Assembly: GCA_033085395.1 (NCBI GenBank)
Contig: JANQBS010000047.1
Span: 1 to 64,000 of the forward strand
Direction: 5' to 3'
DNA length: 64,000 nucleotides
DNA from: Xanthoparmelia taractica
Taxonomy: Eukaryota > Ascomycota > Lecanoromycetes > Lecanorales > Parmeliaceae
Shown here: positions 38,162 to 50,346 of the stretch, in pieces
How the letters are laid out: each line of letters opens with the position of its first letter
Position numbering within the stretch: the first letter of the stretch is position 1
Program-made: the position numbers and the translations under genes
Notes under the pieces: generated by a model
Database searches by the model: none
Seen by the model: only the letters and a program-made list of their open reading frames with translations
What the model was told of the DNA's origin: nothing

Positions 38162-38646
38162 ACATGCGCATGCGCTGTTCTTGGACGGGGTTGATGCGTC
38201 TGATTTCGGTTGCAGTGCGTGCTGGAGAAATGAGAGGGGAGTGGGATGGGGTCGTGAGATTTGGGTTGGGGATCTAGTTGTTAGGATGATGATGGGGTAT
38301 GGAGAATGGTATCCATTGCTACTATGCTATGGTGTGGTAAATCCAGTTGTGCCCCGCCGCCGACATAGGGAACCCCATAATTGCAAATCGAAAAGACTAT
38401 ACGCACTAGCGAAACAATCGACGCCAGCGACAACCTGAGAGCTTCGGGAATTAATTCCACCATGATATCCCTCGGTACCCTCAGATATGATTCTTGTCCC
38501 GGTGCCCAGCCGCCCTTACTGAAGTCGCCTTGATCAATATGAACCTCAGCGATGTTGAGATCCTCTGTGGCCAGCCGCTTGGGTGCATTGCTGAGATTGG
38601 CTGATTTGACCTCGCTAGCTTCACGCGGAGTATCCGCTCACACCTT
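38162..38646. other. No gene recognised
   Basis: Short overlapping frames on both strands, none with recognisable content. Possibly the 3' untranslated region of the minus-strand gene that ends at 38,647. Confidence 0.4.
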
Positions 38647-39267
38647 TCATCGACGGAAGAAATCCCAGAAGCTGCGTGGTCTCGTAGTACGCGTGACGCG
38701 ACGTTCATATGTCTCCCATGAACAACTTCTAGCTCTGGGTCTAGACATCCGGCAATCATATTGACGGTGGTGCCCTGACTGACGAGGATGAGCAGAGTAG
38801 CCCTGAATCCGGGGGGGAGACAGTCGACGGCGGCGGGAAGGCGATCTACGACGCGGAGGGGGTGACTGGCGGCGTGGAGGAGGCCGAGCAGAAAAACGTT
38901 GGGGTGACTGTCGGCGTGGACGAGGCCGAGCAGAAAAACGTCGGGATGACTGCTGTCGTTGACGAAACGGCAGTTCTTGCGCAGGACGAGAATGACCACG
39001 GGGAAAGGGCCTCTCCTCTCTCTGCGGCACACGAGACTGCTCACGAGTACGAGGTCTCATGTCTCGTGGACGACGAGACCGAGATCGAGAAGGAGACCTT
39101 CGAACTTCCGGGTAATGGTTGTGCTGATGTCTGTGTGTGTGGTTGTCATAGTGGATGTGTTGGTGGTACTCGACGAAATGGGGGTGGAAAGACACGTCTG
39201 GGTGCCTCCTATGTCGGCGGCCCCTCTGCCGGTCTTCATCACGACCAGACATGGCTTCGGCTCTCAC
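38647..39267 (-). CDS. Arg/Ser/His-rich hypothetical protein
   Basis: 206 residues in one exon, with no function recognised. A His/Tyr-rich segment (FHPHFVEYHQHIHYDNHTHR, about residues 27-46) is followed by an RS-like region (RRSPSRSRSRRPRD), then two near-repeats of RRFSARPRPRRQSP / QRFSARPPPRRQSP and a PPRRRSPSRRRR stretch, ending in SFWDFFRR. Arg-Ser dipeptides recall SR-type RNA-binding or nuclear proteins, but no RNA-recognition domain is present. The alternative start at Met6 is equally possible. Overlapping frames on the plus strand and in the other minus frame are probably shadows. The composition bias means the gene could be an artefact of G+C-rich repeats. Confidence 0.45.
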   Translation of the reverse strand: MRAEAMSGRDEDRQRGRRHRRHPDVSFHPHFVEYHQHIHYDNHTHRHQHNHYPEVRRSPSRSRSRRPRDMRPRTREQSRVPQREERPFPRGHSRPAQELPFRQRQQSSRRFSARPRPRRQSPQRFSARPPPRRQSPPPRRRSPSRRRRLSPPRIQGYSAHPRQSGHHRQYDCRMSRPRARSCSWETYERRVTRTTRPRSFWDFFRR

Positions 39268-42200
39268 GAAAGCCTATGCAGCTGTGAAAGAGTAGGTGGA
39301 AGCGCAGGTTTTACAGCTGTGCGAACCACGAGAGAAATGAAGCAGAGGACGCTCAAGTCTGTTTGATGTCGAAGAAAATCAGAAGCGATCGTCTCTTTAA
39401 ATGGCTGCAGTGTCGCTGTTGTGGGTGTTCCAGAGATGAATAATATCGGAGACCTCTATTGTCACGAGGGTTCCAGATGCGAATCTCTTAAGCAAAGGCC
39501 AAAGAGCAATGCTCACCTTCGGGGAAAGCTCCAGCTGAGCGAGAGAGCTTCCGTCCGGGCTCCTCCTAGAAGGCCAGCCGCCGAGGGGATGAAGCACGCC
39601 ATGGGCTTTGCACTGTTGGCAGTATGCCCGCCACTGGATGGATGGAAGATTTCTGTCAGGACCTCCTATTCTACTGACATTCATTTTCTAGCTCGAAAGC
39701 TAGCAAGTCACCGAGTTGTGGCAAACGCACGATTAGACTGAATCAGACGACACAAGACGAAATAGGCAAAGAAAGCCGCACGCTTTTTTGCACGGCACTA
39801 GCAGAAAGTGGTAACAGCTCACCCTTCCATCTCGGATTTGTGCGAAACTACTCTGTTGTTGTCATGATGCCATGCTAAGCCATCTGGCAAAGATACATCG
39901 TCCGCGTTGGATCATTTCTGTAGTAAGGTATGAAGAATACATGGTTTAAGGACACGACGTAAGCTGGCGGCTAAACTGCATATGGTCGGCATGGCTGTGC
40001 GCCAATGAATTGAGAGAGACTTCCTACTGCAATGGGAATCGGGTGTCCCTTCTCTTGCTGAAGTGTTATGGAAGAGGATTGCGTGTGCAGCGAGCGTAGC
40101 CTGTCAAAGAGAAGCAGCACGGGCCTCATCCCGACAGATTGAATAAAGTTAGGGGAGGTAGCTTGGGAGCCTATCTTAGTCAAGCAACAGGAAAGGATCA
40201 ATCGGAAAGGAGAAAAATGGGAAAACATCACGAGGGCAATGCAGCTACACTATCACAACCTCTCCCGCAAGTGAAGCAATGCAAAGTCATCTTAGGGCCC
40301 TACGGACTTTCCGTGGCATTGACTCACTTGCCAAGCGGGGTTAGGTAGGTAATGATGCTCATGTTAGGTACCTTAAGGTACTTGTGTTCAAAGCGACTGG
40401 GGATTGGTGACTTGTGCCAAGAAATCCCCCTGTTTATTCTTGGAGGGCGCTAGCTATCCTTCTTGATCCTGAACCACCATACATGAGAGCGACAGTGACT
40501 TGAGTCTCTACACTTACAGCTAGCTTGTGTGAATCTTGTTCACCTTCTGAGAGTGACCTTAACCCAATCCTTATCCTTTCCAGCATCGTATAGTTGCATA
40601 CCCTACTCCGTCCGAGCAAGATGAGACCAACTTCCTCCGCTTGGCATCAGCAGAAAGAATCTATAGCTCTTACAACAGCTCATGGATGGATCGGTCTCAT
40701 TGGCCGAAGTCAGTGGATGAAGTCCTCCTAACACAACTACGACTGAGGCTAATCTCTTCCGTAGCCTAGTAATCAGGCAATCAGGCCTTTCTGTGACACG
40801 TGCGGGCGACTGCCACCCAGCTAGCCTATGTGATAAAGGGCTCGCAGAGCGAAATTACGTACATTGATCTCCAAGGACGGTAACCAGCATGATACGCTGC
40901 CCATGGAGACGCATTAGTGGCACAGTCAAGGATTTCCGTCCTGTATCTCGCGAAGCATTGCCACACCAAAAAGGATGAAGCATGGTGGACCAGATCACTC
41001 ACGGTCTGGGACTAGTGAAGAGCTCTTCTTCTAGCAGCGCGGGCGTAAGGTCTCGTGCCATGATGGTGCAACAAATGAGAGGCTTCCCCATATGGAAAAC
41101 CAATCAATATGTTCGGACAACCTGTCTTGCATATTGGGAGTCTGCCTATGCCACCCAGCTCTTCAATGACCCTCAGTCTCTTTATATTATCACCGTCGGC
41201 TCGCTCTCTGTTTCATCCTCGCTACAAGAGGTTCTTTTCACCACCGACAGCAAAGAAACGTCGCAAGCAGAAATTGTTGATCGGTACAAACACTGCTGAT
41301 ACCATGTGTGAGTTTATCCCACGTCGGTGCAGCCTATTTTGGACCAGGTATTGAACTCCAAGACATATCTTGGAGTCTTTACCGCCCAGTTGTCTCAAAG
41401 GTCGATATTCCTTCTGAACCAGGCAATGCTAACTGCGAACTTGTCCTGCAGGTACCTGGACATTGTGCCAGCATACATGCGGGCATTTCTGCTATCGGTG
41501 GGCGACCCGCTGCGAGGACGCTCACCAGAGGCAAGAACATAGCGAGCTTCGAGCAAGGACACCCCTGGACGTAGACCCGCCAGGTCTGACTCAGACCTTG
41601 GTGCCATACCTTTTTGCAAGCTCCGACATGTGCGGTTCGTACCCTAGCCTTTCCACCTTTACCTCATCTTTAGCTTAATTAGAAGGATCCACGTGCTGCT
41701 ATCATCGTCCTCGTCTGTCTTGCTAGCATGCCCCAACATCCACAAGCAACAACCAGGAAACTGACCGAGAACTGTCTCCTTAGTTACGTGCGAAGCCGCC
41801 TACCAGGAAATCCGTCGCAGAGAAGCCTCCATCACCTTGGTGGCCTTGCGCTACAGCCAACGGTAGCGCTCAACAACTTGACTGATGTGGGATAAACATG
41901 GTATGGAAGGGATAGGACCTATGGTTCTACTAGGGAAAGCGACAGGGGAAGCGCTGTGATTTCTCTGAGCGTTTGAGCACGTCGATGCTGTAAGAGGCGA
42001 TTCCTCGCCGACATGATACACTCCTTTGGCTACTACTTCTTTGGTTATTAGACTCACTCCTTTGGGCTTCATATACATGGTTTGGCAAATATACGAAGAC
42101 GTTCCCCGTCCAACAGTGCCACTGTCATGACAAGAGAACTTGCCTGGGCTGCTACTATGCACGTGGCTATGAAGATTGCAACCTGCGTTCCGTCTCAAGC

Positions 42201-44176
42201 ATTTTTCCAAAAACCCTATACCCTGCACTGTCCATCAGTATACACCCACAGACCAGAACCATCATCATCCTCTTCTCACACAATATCCCTACCCTTTGCG
42301 ACTCAACAACCTGTCTCGCAACTTGCGCCCAGAGACCACCATTACACTCTTCTTACACAATACTTAAAACCCATTACCCAGCGCCCTCCAGCAAAATTCC
42401 ACCGGAAACCCAGACCATCATCACCATCAACATCCTCTCTCCACAATGATATATCTAACCTTTGAAAAAATGACTAGAGATCCTTCCTTCATTCCATGCG
42501 CTTTCCATGACGGAAGAGTGGTGCATGCATAAAAACCACACATGGAAATCCATAATCTTTTATATTCGAGGAGGCTACAAGGGGGTGAATATATCTTTCT
42601 TTACATTGCGCAGTGTTCATAAGGTGATGGAGGTAAGAGGGGCGAGTGATGATGATGGGGAGGAGAAGAGCAGTTGGATCGATCGATCGGTCAATGAGTG
42701 GTTGAATGGTTCAATTGATTGATTATAAGTGAGGTAGGTTGTAGGAAGACGACTTCGTTCGTCCCCACCTCGACTCGACTCCGCTGAATCTATCTTCAAT
42801 CATCGTATTATACCGCACCGTACCCTGCACCGTTAATGTAAAATCCACACCCTTGCAATCCCTCCCACCTTGCGCAGTAAATACAAAGACAGCGCCCGTT
42901 CATCATATTCATCCCTCCTAATGTTCGCGTCCATCCAACCCTCTCCCAATGTATGTGATGCTGCATCCGTCTTCGTGACTTGCTAGATATTCCTCTGTTC
43001 TGAATCGTATTGTAGCCGTTCCGAGAGTGGAAGGGGATGAAGGAGGTTTGAGCGTGTCAGGGTGCTGGTAATGGTAATGGTAGATGATGCTGGTGTAGAG
43101 TGCGATCGTGTCGCGTTTCGGAAAGGCGAGTCGGGGTAGGTGAGGGTGAGGGCGAGGGCGAGGTGAGGGTGCTGGTTTCTGAGGTGGTCAGATCGTAGGG
43201 GTAAGGATGGGGGAGATAGACGGTGGGAGAGTAGAGGTTGATGCGGTTTGTAGGGTATTGATACCAGAGGTGCCGTTTGTGGATTTGGTCTTTGGTTAAG
43301 GCAGGCTTGTGTGCTTGGGTCTGTGTTTTGGTGTGGTGTTGACTTAGGTTTGGAGTGTGGTCGTCCAGAGATGGAAATCATCTTGAGGGAGAATGATTAG
43401 CGGCTTCGATGGGTGCGTGGTTCATGGTTTTCGGGTATTTGTTGCAAGTGCTGATGCTTAAAATATGTGCTGGATGTATGAGAGAAAGAATGGCTCTTGA
43501 GGGGTAGCGCCTCTTATTCATCTAACATTGGAATTCGTGCCGTTGGAATACAATGATGAGGCTACCTTCGAATCGGGCGACCTTTGCGGATTGGTTCCGT
43601 GTTCAAGGGATAGGATCCATGAGTCTGCTTCCGGAAATTTCTAGGAGGCTCGTAGAGATAAAGCCGGATGGCGCTGTGCTCACGCCTCAAGGGTAAGAAC
43701 GAAGAAGTAAGTGGGTCCTAGTGATAGATAGAGACCGCTTAGCATCTTCTCGTAAGAGATGGCTCAAGGTCTTCGTCATGGTCGGATGAAGCGTTACTGA
43801 ACGCGTGTTATAGCGTTGAGTCGATGGGCCCTTGGTCAGACGCCATTCTATGACTGAGGAGAGCCCATAAGCTCCTTGATCGTAAAGTTCGATGTCTTCT
43901 TAACGGTCAAGTGAAACACTGCTGAAACCTGTCTTAGAGCATAGAAGCGGCAAGACCATGAGCGGATTTCCTTCCCATGGCAGACCAAAAACAGATAAAT
44001 GCGGAGTCTCTGAATCATGCTGCGGGTACAACATGCTCACTACTGCACCTTATTTCTCGGCGTTTGGCACTTGGAGATGGAAGACTCATGATTGAGTTTG
44101 AGATGCCCTTCATTGAGACAGAGCGAATCCAGCCCAGGGGAGATCATTCCAGGACGGGTACCAAAACCCCCGTAAC
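39268..44176. other. Nearly 5 kb with no recognisable gene
   Basis: Normal composition. Many frames of 60-130 codons occur on both strands, often overlapping, none with a domain I recognise. The minus frame at 42,983-43,381 is Pro/Ser/Thr low complexity opposite a GGTGAGGG-rich strand; the plus frame 40,982-41,299 begins well but has no similarity I can name. Pyrimidine-rich C/A tracts near 42,230-42,440 look like untranslated leader DNA. Split genes with short exons could be hidden here. Confidence 0.4.
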
Positions 44177-44560
44177 TCACAATTTGCTCATGGCAATGGG
44201 TTTGCTGAATCTCCCAATAGCGAGGGCAACCTTAATGTCGTCGGCTTTGTTTCTCCGTTTGCTGACCCGGTTCTTGATTCCCTGCCATAGACGGATTCCA
44301 TTGGTGTGCAGGTCGGGATGTGTTTCAAGGAAATGGTAAAGCTCCGCGACGTCCTGCCCTGTCATGTTTACACATTGTCTGTGCAGCATCCCGAGAACCG
44401 TTGCAATGTCGGAGTCTTTCAGCGCGTGCCGAGCTGGGAACATCTTGCAGCAGATGATGGAGTCAAGGTGGTCGCCTCGGCCCCAGAGGCTCCACTTTCT
44501 GCAAAGGTCCGAGGCACGGTCGATGGAGTCGGGTGTCTGTCGAGAAGTGTCTGCACTGTT
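44177..44560 (-). CDS. Small unrecognised protein, tandem family member 1 (5' end open)
   Basis: First of three adjacent minus-strand paralogues. The frame from about 44,560 reads SIDRASDLCRKWSLWGRGDH, then LDSIICCKMFPARHALKDSD, IATVLGMLHRQCVNMTGQDV and AELYHFLETHPDLHT, ending at 44,177. It shares with members 2 and 3 the skeleton D.C..W.LW....D.DSII.C.M...RH....DIA..L and DV..LY..L. A likely 3' splice site (gctaacccaacag, reading the minus strand, near 44,556) suggests an upstream exon I could not place. The downstream ATG at 44,443 would cut off the conserved start. No signal peptide or known domain; Cys/Trp-containing and probably a single helical domain. Confidence 0.55.
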   Translation of the reverse strand, partial: NSADTSRQTPDSIDRASDLCRKWSLWGRGDHLDSIICCKMFPARHALKDSDIATVLGMLHRQCVNMTGQDVAELYHFLETHPDLHTNGIRLWQGIKNRVSKRRNKADDIKVALAIGRFSKPIAMSKL

Positions 44561-45081
44561 GGGTTAGCGGCATTGTCAAGAGTAGGAATCGTGAGGTAGA
44601 CCTGGTATGAGCAACGGCATAATGAGAGCCCAAACTTATAATTGTTTATGCTCGATGGGTCTGGTTCTTGATTGAGTTGGAGAGAGAAACAACTTTTCAG
44701 TGGACTGAGGTTTGAGGATTGCATGAATTTCAGAATGCAAAGAAACATCGAAACTTCCAAAAAGGCCCCGGCTCAAGGCCTTGGCGGTCCGTGTTTATTG
44801 ATTTTGATATGCGGGGAACCGGAAGCCTACCAGAAGGTGCGAAATCTGACTGGCTAGAAAGGTGGAGGCCCAGGTCATCCAATATCCGGCAGAATGATCA
44901 ATGATACGTTATTAGGCGCTTGGAATCTTCAATGAGCCAAATGCTATTGGTTGCATCATGTTTCAGGCTTATTCCTACAATGATGCACAGCCCACTCCAC
45001 AGGCCAGAAAAGCGCTTCTCAACCTACTCTTGGACGACTCCGGCGACCGAATCTCAAACTGCCAAGTCCACCAAACGCCTG

Positions 45082-45462
45082 TCATCGGGTTGGTCCACCT
45101 GTCGACTTAGGATATCTAGCCAGTAACTTATTTGGGTTACTTTGCAGAGTGGAGTTGGCGAGAAAGTATCTATAAAGCTCAACGACATCTTGCCCTGTCA
45201 TTCCTACACATCCTCTGTAGCTGAGCCCAAGTACATACGCAATACTGTCCTCGTTCATGAAATGCCGCTCTGGAAACATCTCGCAGCAGATGAGAGAGTC
45301 TATGAAGTCTTCTTGGGCCCAGGGACCGGGCCGTTTCCCGCAGATGTCGACATTGGAGTGGATCGAGTGGACGATTGGCATTTTGAAGACTGTGCGAGTA
45401 ATTTGGCAGCTGAACCAAACGAGGGACTGTAAGATAGATGACCTCTTAGTCCAAAATTGCAT
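45082..45462 (-). CDS. Small unrecognised protein, tandem family member 2
   Basis: Frame of 126 residues if begun at 45,462. The conserved part is VDICGKRPGPWAQEDFIDSL, ICCEMFPERHFMNEDSIAYV, LGLSYRGCVGMTGQDVVELY, RYFLANSTL, closely matching member 1 (CCKMFPARH, MTGQDV, ELY.FL). A possible 3' splice site (ctcgcacag, minus strand, about 45,390) would replace the first 24 residues with another exon. Nucleotide identity to member 1 is also visible around the CTGCCCTGTCA block, so the duplication is fairly recent. Function unknown. Confidence 0.55.
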   Translation of the reverse strand: MQFWTKRSSILQSLVWFSCQITRTVFKMPIVHSIHSNVDICGKRPGPWAQEDFIDSLICCEMFPERHFMNEDSIAYVLGLSYRGCVGMTGQDVVELYRYFLANSTLQSNPNKLLARYPKSTGGPTR

Positions 45463-45619
45463 GGCCGACAGGCTGGCTGAACGTATTTACATCGGTAAGC
45501 TTGTATGTGGAAGACTTAGGAAGGAATGGCCGTAGCTTGAAGCCCAAAAGACCGCTGAAAAAACTACTAGTGAGTCTCGATGTCAGGATAGAGAAGATGG
45601 GAATTATCGAAGAATGAAC

Positions 45620-46108
45620 CTACTTGCTGGTCTCTAATTGCTCGTGGACGGGTAAGAGTGACGCATCCAGAGATTTTTGCATCCGCTGAATGTTACAGGA
45701 GGACGCCCAGGTGACATAGTACCGCCAGTGTGGGTGTGTTCTCATGTCTCGCATGCTTTGCCAATTGGAATAAGGGTTTTCCGGGATGTCTTGGTAGTTC
45801 TGGAGGTATTCATATACGTTAATGACATCTTCTGCGTTTATGCCCCAGTAGTCTGCTGGCTGAACGAATGCCAGAGCAGCTGCAATGTCCATAGCACGTA
45901 GCCGATGTTTGTCTCGCCACATGAGGCATGCAATGATCGAGTCGATGTCCTCTGGATGGTCCCAGAGCTTCCAGTAGCGGCAAGGGTCGTTAGCTCGTGC
46001 GGAGGGCAAGCTTGGAATTGCCGGCTGTTTAGCTCTGCATCTGGTGGTCAGCAGTGCTATTGGGGAGGGAATTACCACATACGGGGTAAAGCTCGTGACC
46101 GCAGGCAT
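45620..46108 (-). CDS. Small unrecognised protein, tandem family member 3
   Basis: 162 residues. Core RANDPCRYWKLWDHPEDIDS, IIACLMWRDKHRLRAMDIAA, ALAFVQPADYWGINAEDVIN, VYEYLQNYQDI, with a 45-residue C-terminal tail. More diverged from members 1 and 2 but with the same D.C..W.LW, DSII.C, DIA and DV..Y..L positions. A 51-nt stretch inside the N-terminal region begins gtaatt and ends gctaaacag. It would splice in frame, so the mature protein may lack residues of about 12-28. Unknown family; the clustering next to a RIP compartment suggests local duplication. Confidence 0.55.
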   Translation of the reverse strand: MPAVTSFTPYVVIPSPIALLTTRCRAKQPAIPSLPSARANDPCRYWKLWDHPEDIDSIIACLMWRDKHRLRAMDIAAALAFVQPADYWGINAEDVINVYEYLQNYQDIPENPYSNWQSMRDMRTHPHWRYYVTWASSCNIQRMQKSLDASLLPVHEQLETSK

Positions 46109-48635
46109 TCCAAAGGCGGTCTTTGAGCAGATCTTAAGAGCGGTGAGAGATAGTGGCGAATGATGTATAAGATCAAAGTGAAGCGCTAGGGCATTTGTAT
46201 TATCTAGGTAAGGAATGATTACTTCTCACGGTGTTTTCCCTCCATAATAATGCGGCCGTCAGGATTTTGTCCCACGAAAGATGAAATAGTAGCGTGGTAG
46301 AGATATGCGTGGCAGCGACACAGCCGTCACACACACGATTGGAGGTGGAAAATAGCACGTAGAGAGTTACAATGCCACCCAAAGGGAAACATCAGGTGAT
46401 AGATGGCAAGCTATTTGGAAGGACGAGCAGTAAAAAGGTGACGCTTTGATGGCGTTAAGGTCAAAAGGTCCCTACAAGGGGACGTTTCATGGTTGGCTGG
46501 AGGTGAGAAGTCGCCATTCCGAAGGGCGACTAACCGCCGAGGTATGCTTGATTCCAGGTACTTGGTACGTATTCATTGTCGTATTTTCAGTATCTGGTGC
46601 GCCAATCGGCTGTGGTCGAGCGTCTGCTCTGCCTCGTGATCTAAATATTTTGATTCCTCGTATCTCTAGGACTTCTGGCTTTTTGAGGGACTGTGCTGTT
46701 AAAATTCAGATCAACGAATTAGGAGCGTTGTCCCGAAAATCCTTCAAAACATGCCCGTCTTTCCTTCTAGGCAGTGATTTGGTGACAAGATCCATCGGAC
46801 GCAAGATTATTCTTTGGTCTCCTATAGCGCTTGCTAGCAAATAAAGTGTCGAGAAGCGGTTACGTACAGGGAGAGGATTGTCGGGAGCAGAGAGTCAAAC
46901 AGGTGTGAGCGGCAAATTTGAAGGGACAGTGAGGTATGCAGACAGCTGGAGAGCACATCTGTGGCACACCAAGCCACATATAGTCTCATGCATTAGTCTG
47001 ACCTTGTGACTCTGAGCGTAAAATAATGCAGGGAGTAAGAATTGTAGAATCTTAAAGGTTTACTGTTCCTCAACTCAAGCTAGACGTAAAGACGAAGTCC
47101 TGAGATGATCTGATCTTGTGAAGATATCATGTTGAGTAGACGCATTCATTATACCGTGATTCAGTTGTTTGAAATGTAGCACTGCACGGGCACGGGATTC
47201 TGGGAGCTGTTGTAAGCTAAGACTGGAGATAAAGCCGGTCACGAGCTCAAGCTTATCTTACCACAGCTCAAAGCTTTTAAGCTTAAGGTAAGCACGCCTT
47301 CCCTCTTAAGACCCAATTTGCTTCCGATCAAGCCCACATCCGATCCCAAGCCCATACTTGCCTTGAACCAACTCTCTGCCTTTCGTCTGCGGATACAAGC
47401 AGCCTGTAAAAGACGTCTTTAGAAAAGATATATGCCATCAACATTGAAGTAGAATATTCCAGTAATAAATATCATCATTAGCGAGTCGCTCAAGTTCTCT
47501 TTAGTCCTCTATTCTCCCAATAAGGGGCACATTGGAGATTGCCGTACGTGCGACTGGCGTCCCTCTCCCAGGCAATCACCCATGGATGGCAGTCCGACTA
47601 CCTACACAGAACGTAGGAGTGAGCATAGAAACGAGGCCTGATGGTACCGGGAATGAATGCACTGTACATCGATGCAGACACTGAACCCTGGGACTTCGCA
47701 CGGCGGCACAGAATGTAAGGACAGCACAGATGCAGTTGGAGATATAGGCATCGCGAACGCGACCGGTGCCCAGAGCGCAAGTTCATGCAGACGACGGTTC
47801 TTTCCGCGGCCATAGGAGGTGATAAGGATCCATTATACATAACTCAAAGCAAGGTCAATTGAAGCACACTTTTGACGGAGATATGGTAAATTAGAACGCA
47901 TTCGCTTTGCACAGCGTTGGCGCTACGATCCAAAGACGTCCCCAGCGTGCACTGCGAAACAGCATCATCTTTCTCCGAATGAGGAATTTCCTGGTCATCC
48001 AAAGACGAACAAACCGGGCCGTAAGCACGGAAGCAGAACGATCAATTGCAATCTGGAACGAAGCGTACAGTCCTTTTAAACAGCTTTTCTATTCTTCCAA
48101 GACTTCTTGTAAAGAGCAATCTCTTCGCTCCAACCCTGACATGCCGTACACTCACAACCAGGCATATAAAATCCACCAACTTCCGACGGAGTTCCGAACC
48201 CTCAAAAACCCGTTGTGGGCATCTCCGTGTCGTATAGGTTTGTGGGCATGACGACAAACACAGACAATAGCTTTCTTGAATACAGAGACCTTCTAGTCGT
48301 GGGCATCTGACAGGTAAAATGTCTTCATCAACCGGTATCCGTCTCGCAACTACAGGGTATGCTGGTAAGCGATTCGGCGGTTCCTAGCTTGCATGCCTGA
48401 ACTCCGTGTGAGGTTTCCGCCTGGCGCCCACGTCCTCCCACACATCTATCGTCCAACCCACACACAGCAATTTGGCTATCATGATTTCCCAGAATCATTC
48501 GTACTATAGCTTTCAGCGTGTCAAAGACCCCACGACTTCGAAATTCTGACTGACGGGCGACCATTTCCGGTTTTTTGCTGATGTATAGCCGAAGAGAGAT
48601 TTGCTTTCTCGGGTGTCATGGTGGATTTTTCGAGC
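46109..48635. other. 2.5 kb with no recognisable gene
   Basis: Several frames (plus 46,446-46,844, 132 codons; minus 47,598-47,840; plus 47,907-48,251) have no features I recognise. I cannot support any as a gene. The last part may be the 3' region of the release factor gene. Confidence 0.4.
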
Positions 48636-49963
48636 CTAGCCTTCAGCTTTTGCTCTTGCGGCTTCCCCATCGGCAAGGAGTAATTCAAGATCCTGCGTCT
48701 TCAGCCACTCTTTTACACTAGCCATCACCTTGTCCAGCGATTCTCCTCCCTCTAGAACATCATCAAGATGATGTAGCGTGATTCCACTTCGATGATCAGT
48801 GACTCTCTGCTGACTCCAATTGTACGTCCTGACTTTGTCACCACGACCCATCCTGTTAACTCCAACAACACTAAGACGAAGCTGTGCCATCTCTTCTTCT
48901 CTTGCATCCCGCCTTGCTTGAGCAAGCTTCGCTCGTAGAATTTGCCATGCCTTTGCACGATTCTGGTGCTGGGATCTCGAGTCTTGTACGGCAACGACAG
49001 TATTCGTAGGCAGATGGGTCAAGCGAACTGCAGAGTCTGTCGTATTGACATGCTGGCCACCAGCGCCCCTTGCACGCATAGTCTCGTATCTGACATCTGT
49101 AGGATCTATGTAGTAGTCATTCGAAGGGTCCTCAAAGTTACTTTCCGCAAGTTCGTCATCTCCTTGGCTGGGGAAACTGGGCAGTACTAAGACAGACACA
49201 GCACTCGTGTGTGTCCTACCCTTGACTTCCGTGGCTGGCACCCTTTGCACCCTGTGAACTCCAGCCTCGCACCTGAGCATGTCATAAGTTCCTGGAGTTT
49301 CAACTTCCAAGACCGCCTCCTGGATTGAGTGTTCAGAGCCATGGATTTTGGTAGCATCAAGCTTGAGGATGTTTACTCGGAGGCCTTGCCGCCTGCAATA
49401 GCCCTGATACATCTGTAGCAAATTTCCAGCAAATAGCCCAGCCTCATCCCCACCGGCTCCAGGACGAATCTCAATAAGACACGGCATTTGAGCAAATGGA
49501 TGCTCTGGGATCAAGCTAGTCTGGAGGTCGCTAGAGAGAGATGAGAGCTTTTCTGTGGTTATTCGCAGCTCTTCTTCTGCAAGAGACCGTAGCTCCGGAT
49601 CCGTTGAGGGGTCTCGAACAAGCTGCTGGAGCTCTGGTAAAGACTATTCGCCTATTAGTCACCATGCGTTTCCCTCGTTGGCTGGGGACAAACATTGCTG
49701 GCGGACTCCCAGCTGTTCAATGCCGCAGCTACAGCAGAAAGAGATCCCGCTTTCTTAGCTAGTCGGATATCATACTCGCTGTAAAGCTGCTTCGAAAGCT
49801 CAGCATGTTCAGCTGCAAGAGCTTGGGCTCTCCCCAGCAGCGCTGGAGAGATCGTAGAGCCAGGGGATGGGACGGTGCTTTGGTATCGTAGGGCAACCCA
49901 AGGTTGGTATCGATTGGCGGTTGCGAAGCGTTCTAAACGGATCCATAGTCGCGTCGTCAACAT
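48636..49963 (-). CDS. MRF1: Mitochondrial peptide chain release factor 1
   Basis: Recognises stop codons and triggers peptide release on mitochondrial ribosomes. Two exons: 49,694-49,963 and 48,636-49,643. The 50-nt intron 49,644-49,693 reads gtttgt..tgactaatag..ag. Removing it joins NSWESASN to SLPELQQLVRDPSTDPELRS in frame. The product is about 425 residues, normal for the family. The conserved class I release-factor core has IRPGAGGDEAGLFAGNL, CEAGVHRVQRVPATE with GRTHTSAVSV, and the catalytic GGQ in RGAGGQHVNTTDSAVR at about residues 285-287, followed by DSRSQHQNRAKAW. I chose the ATG at 49,963 because MLTTRLWIRLERF looks like a mitochondrial targeting sequence; an in-frame ATG at 50,077 would add 38 residues with no such character. 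Divergently arranged with the gene at 50,347. Confidence 0.93.
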
Positions 49964-50346
49964 GCTACAGCTCTGAGTAGGATCTGGAGAAAACGATGGC
50001 TTCATGCAAGGGTCTTCTGGCGGAACTGCTCCGCTCGGCCGGCTGCCGAGGCCGACCACCTTCTCTGCCAGATACAACAGCCGTGCAGGCTCATACTTTT
50101 TCGATTAACTGGGATCTAGCAAGACTTAAGTCCTCTGTCTTTAGACATATGCGTACATAGATGTCCATGTTCCAAGCGGGTAAGAAGACGGAAATAAATG
50201 ACGTGTTCTGTCCCGTGTGCTGTCCCGTGAGCTGTCTGCTTGAACTAATGACCCCACTCTCTTATCCTTTGCATACTAAAAGCTCAAAGGTTTGAGCTGC
50301 AAGACTTTATTTGATTTCCATTGTTTCATGAGCTGCTATATCCATA
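49964..50346. promoter_or_regulatory. Divergent intergenic promoter region
   Basis: 383 bp between the starts of the release factor gene (minus) and the transpeptidase gene (plus); it must hold both promoters. A repeated tgtcccgtg.gctgtc motif lies at about 50,210-50,240. No clear TATA box. Confidence 0.5.

Noticed and set aside
38481..39366. Several overlapping frames on both strands (38,481-39,044 minus; 38,862-39,287 and 38,959-39,366 plus)
   Set aside because: They overlap the Arg/Ser/His-rich frame, which has the most protein-like biased composition; at most one can be real.
42983..43381. 132-codon Pro/Ser/Thr-rich minus-strand gene
   Set aside because: Low-complexity translation opposite a G/T-rich strand, with no domain, intron signal or leader features.
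47520..47620. 5S rRNA gene on the minus strand
   Set aside because: Only a box C-like phrase (TGGGTGATTGCCTGGGA) resembles 5S; the 5' half and terminal stem are missing.
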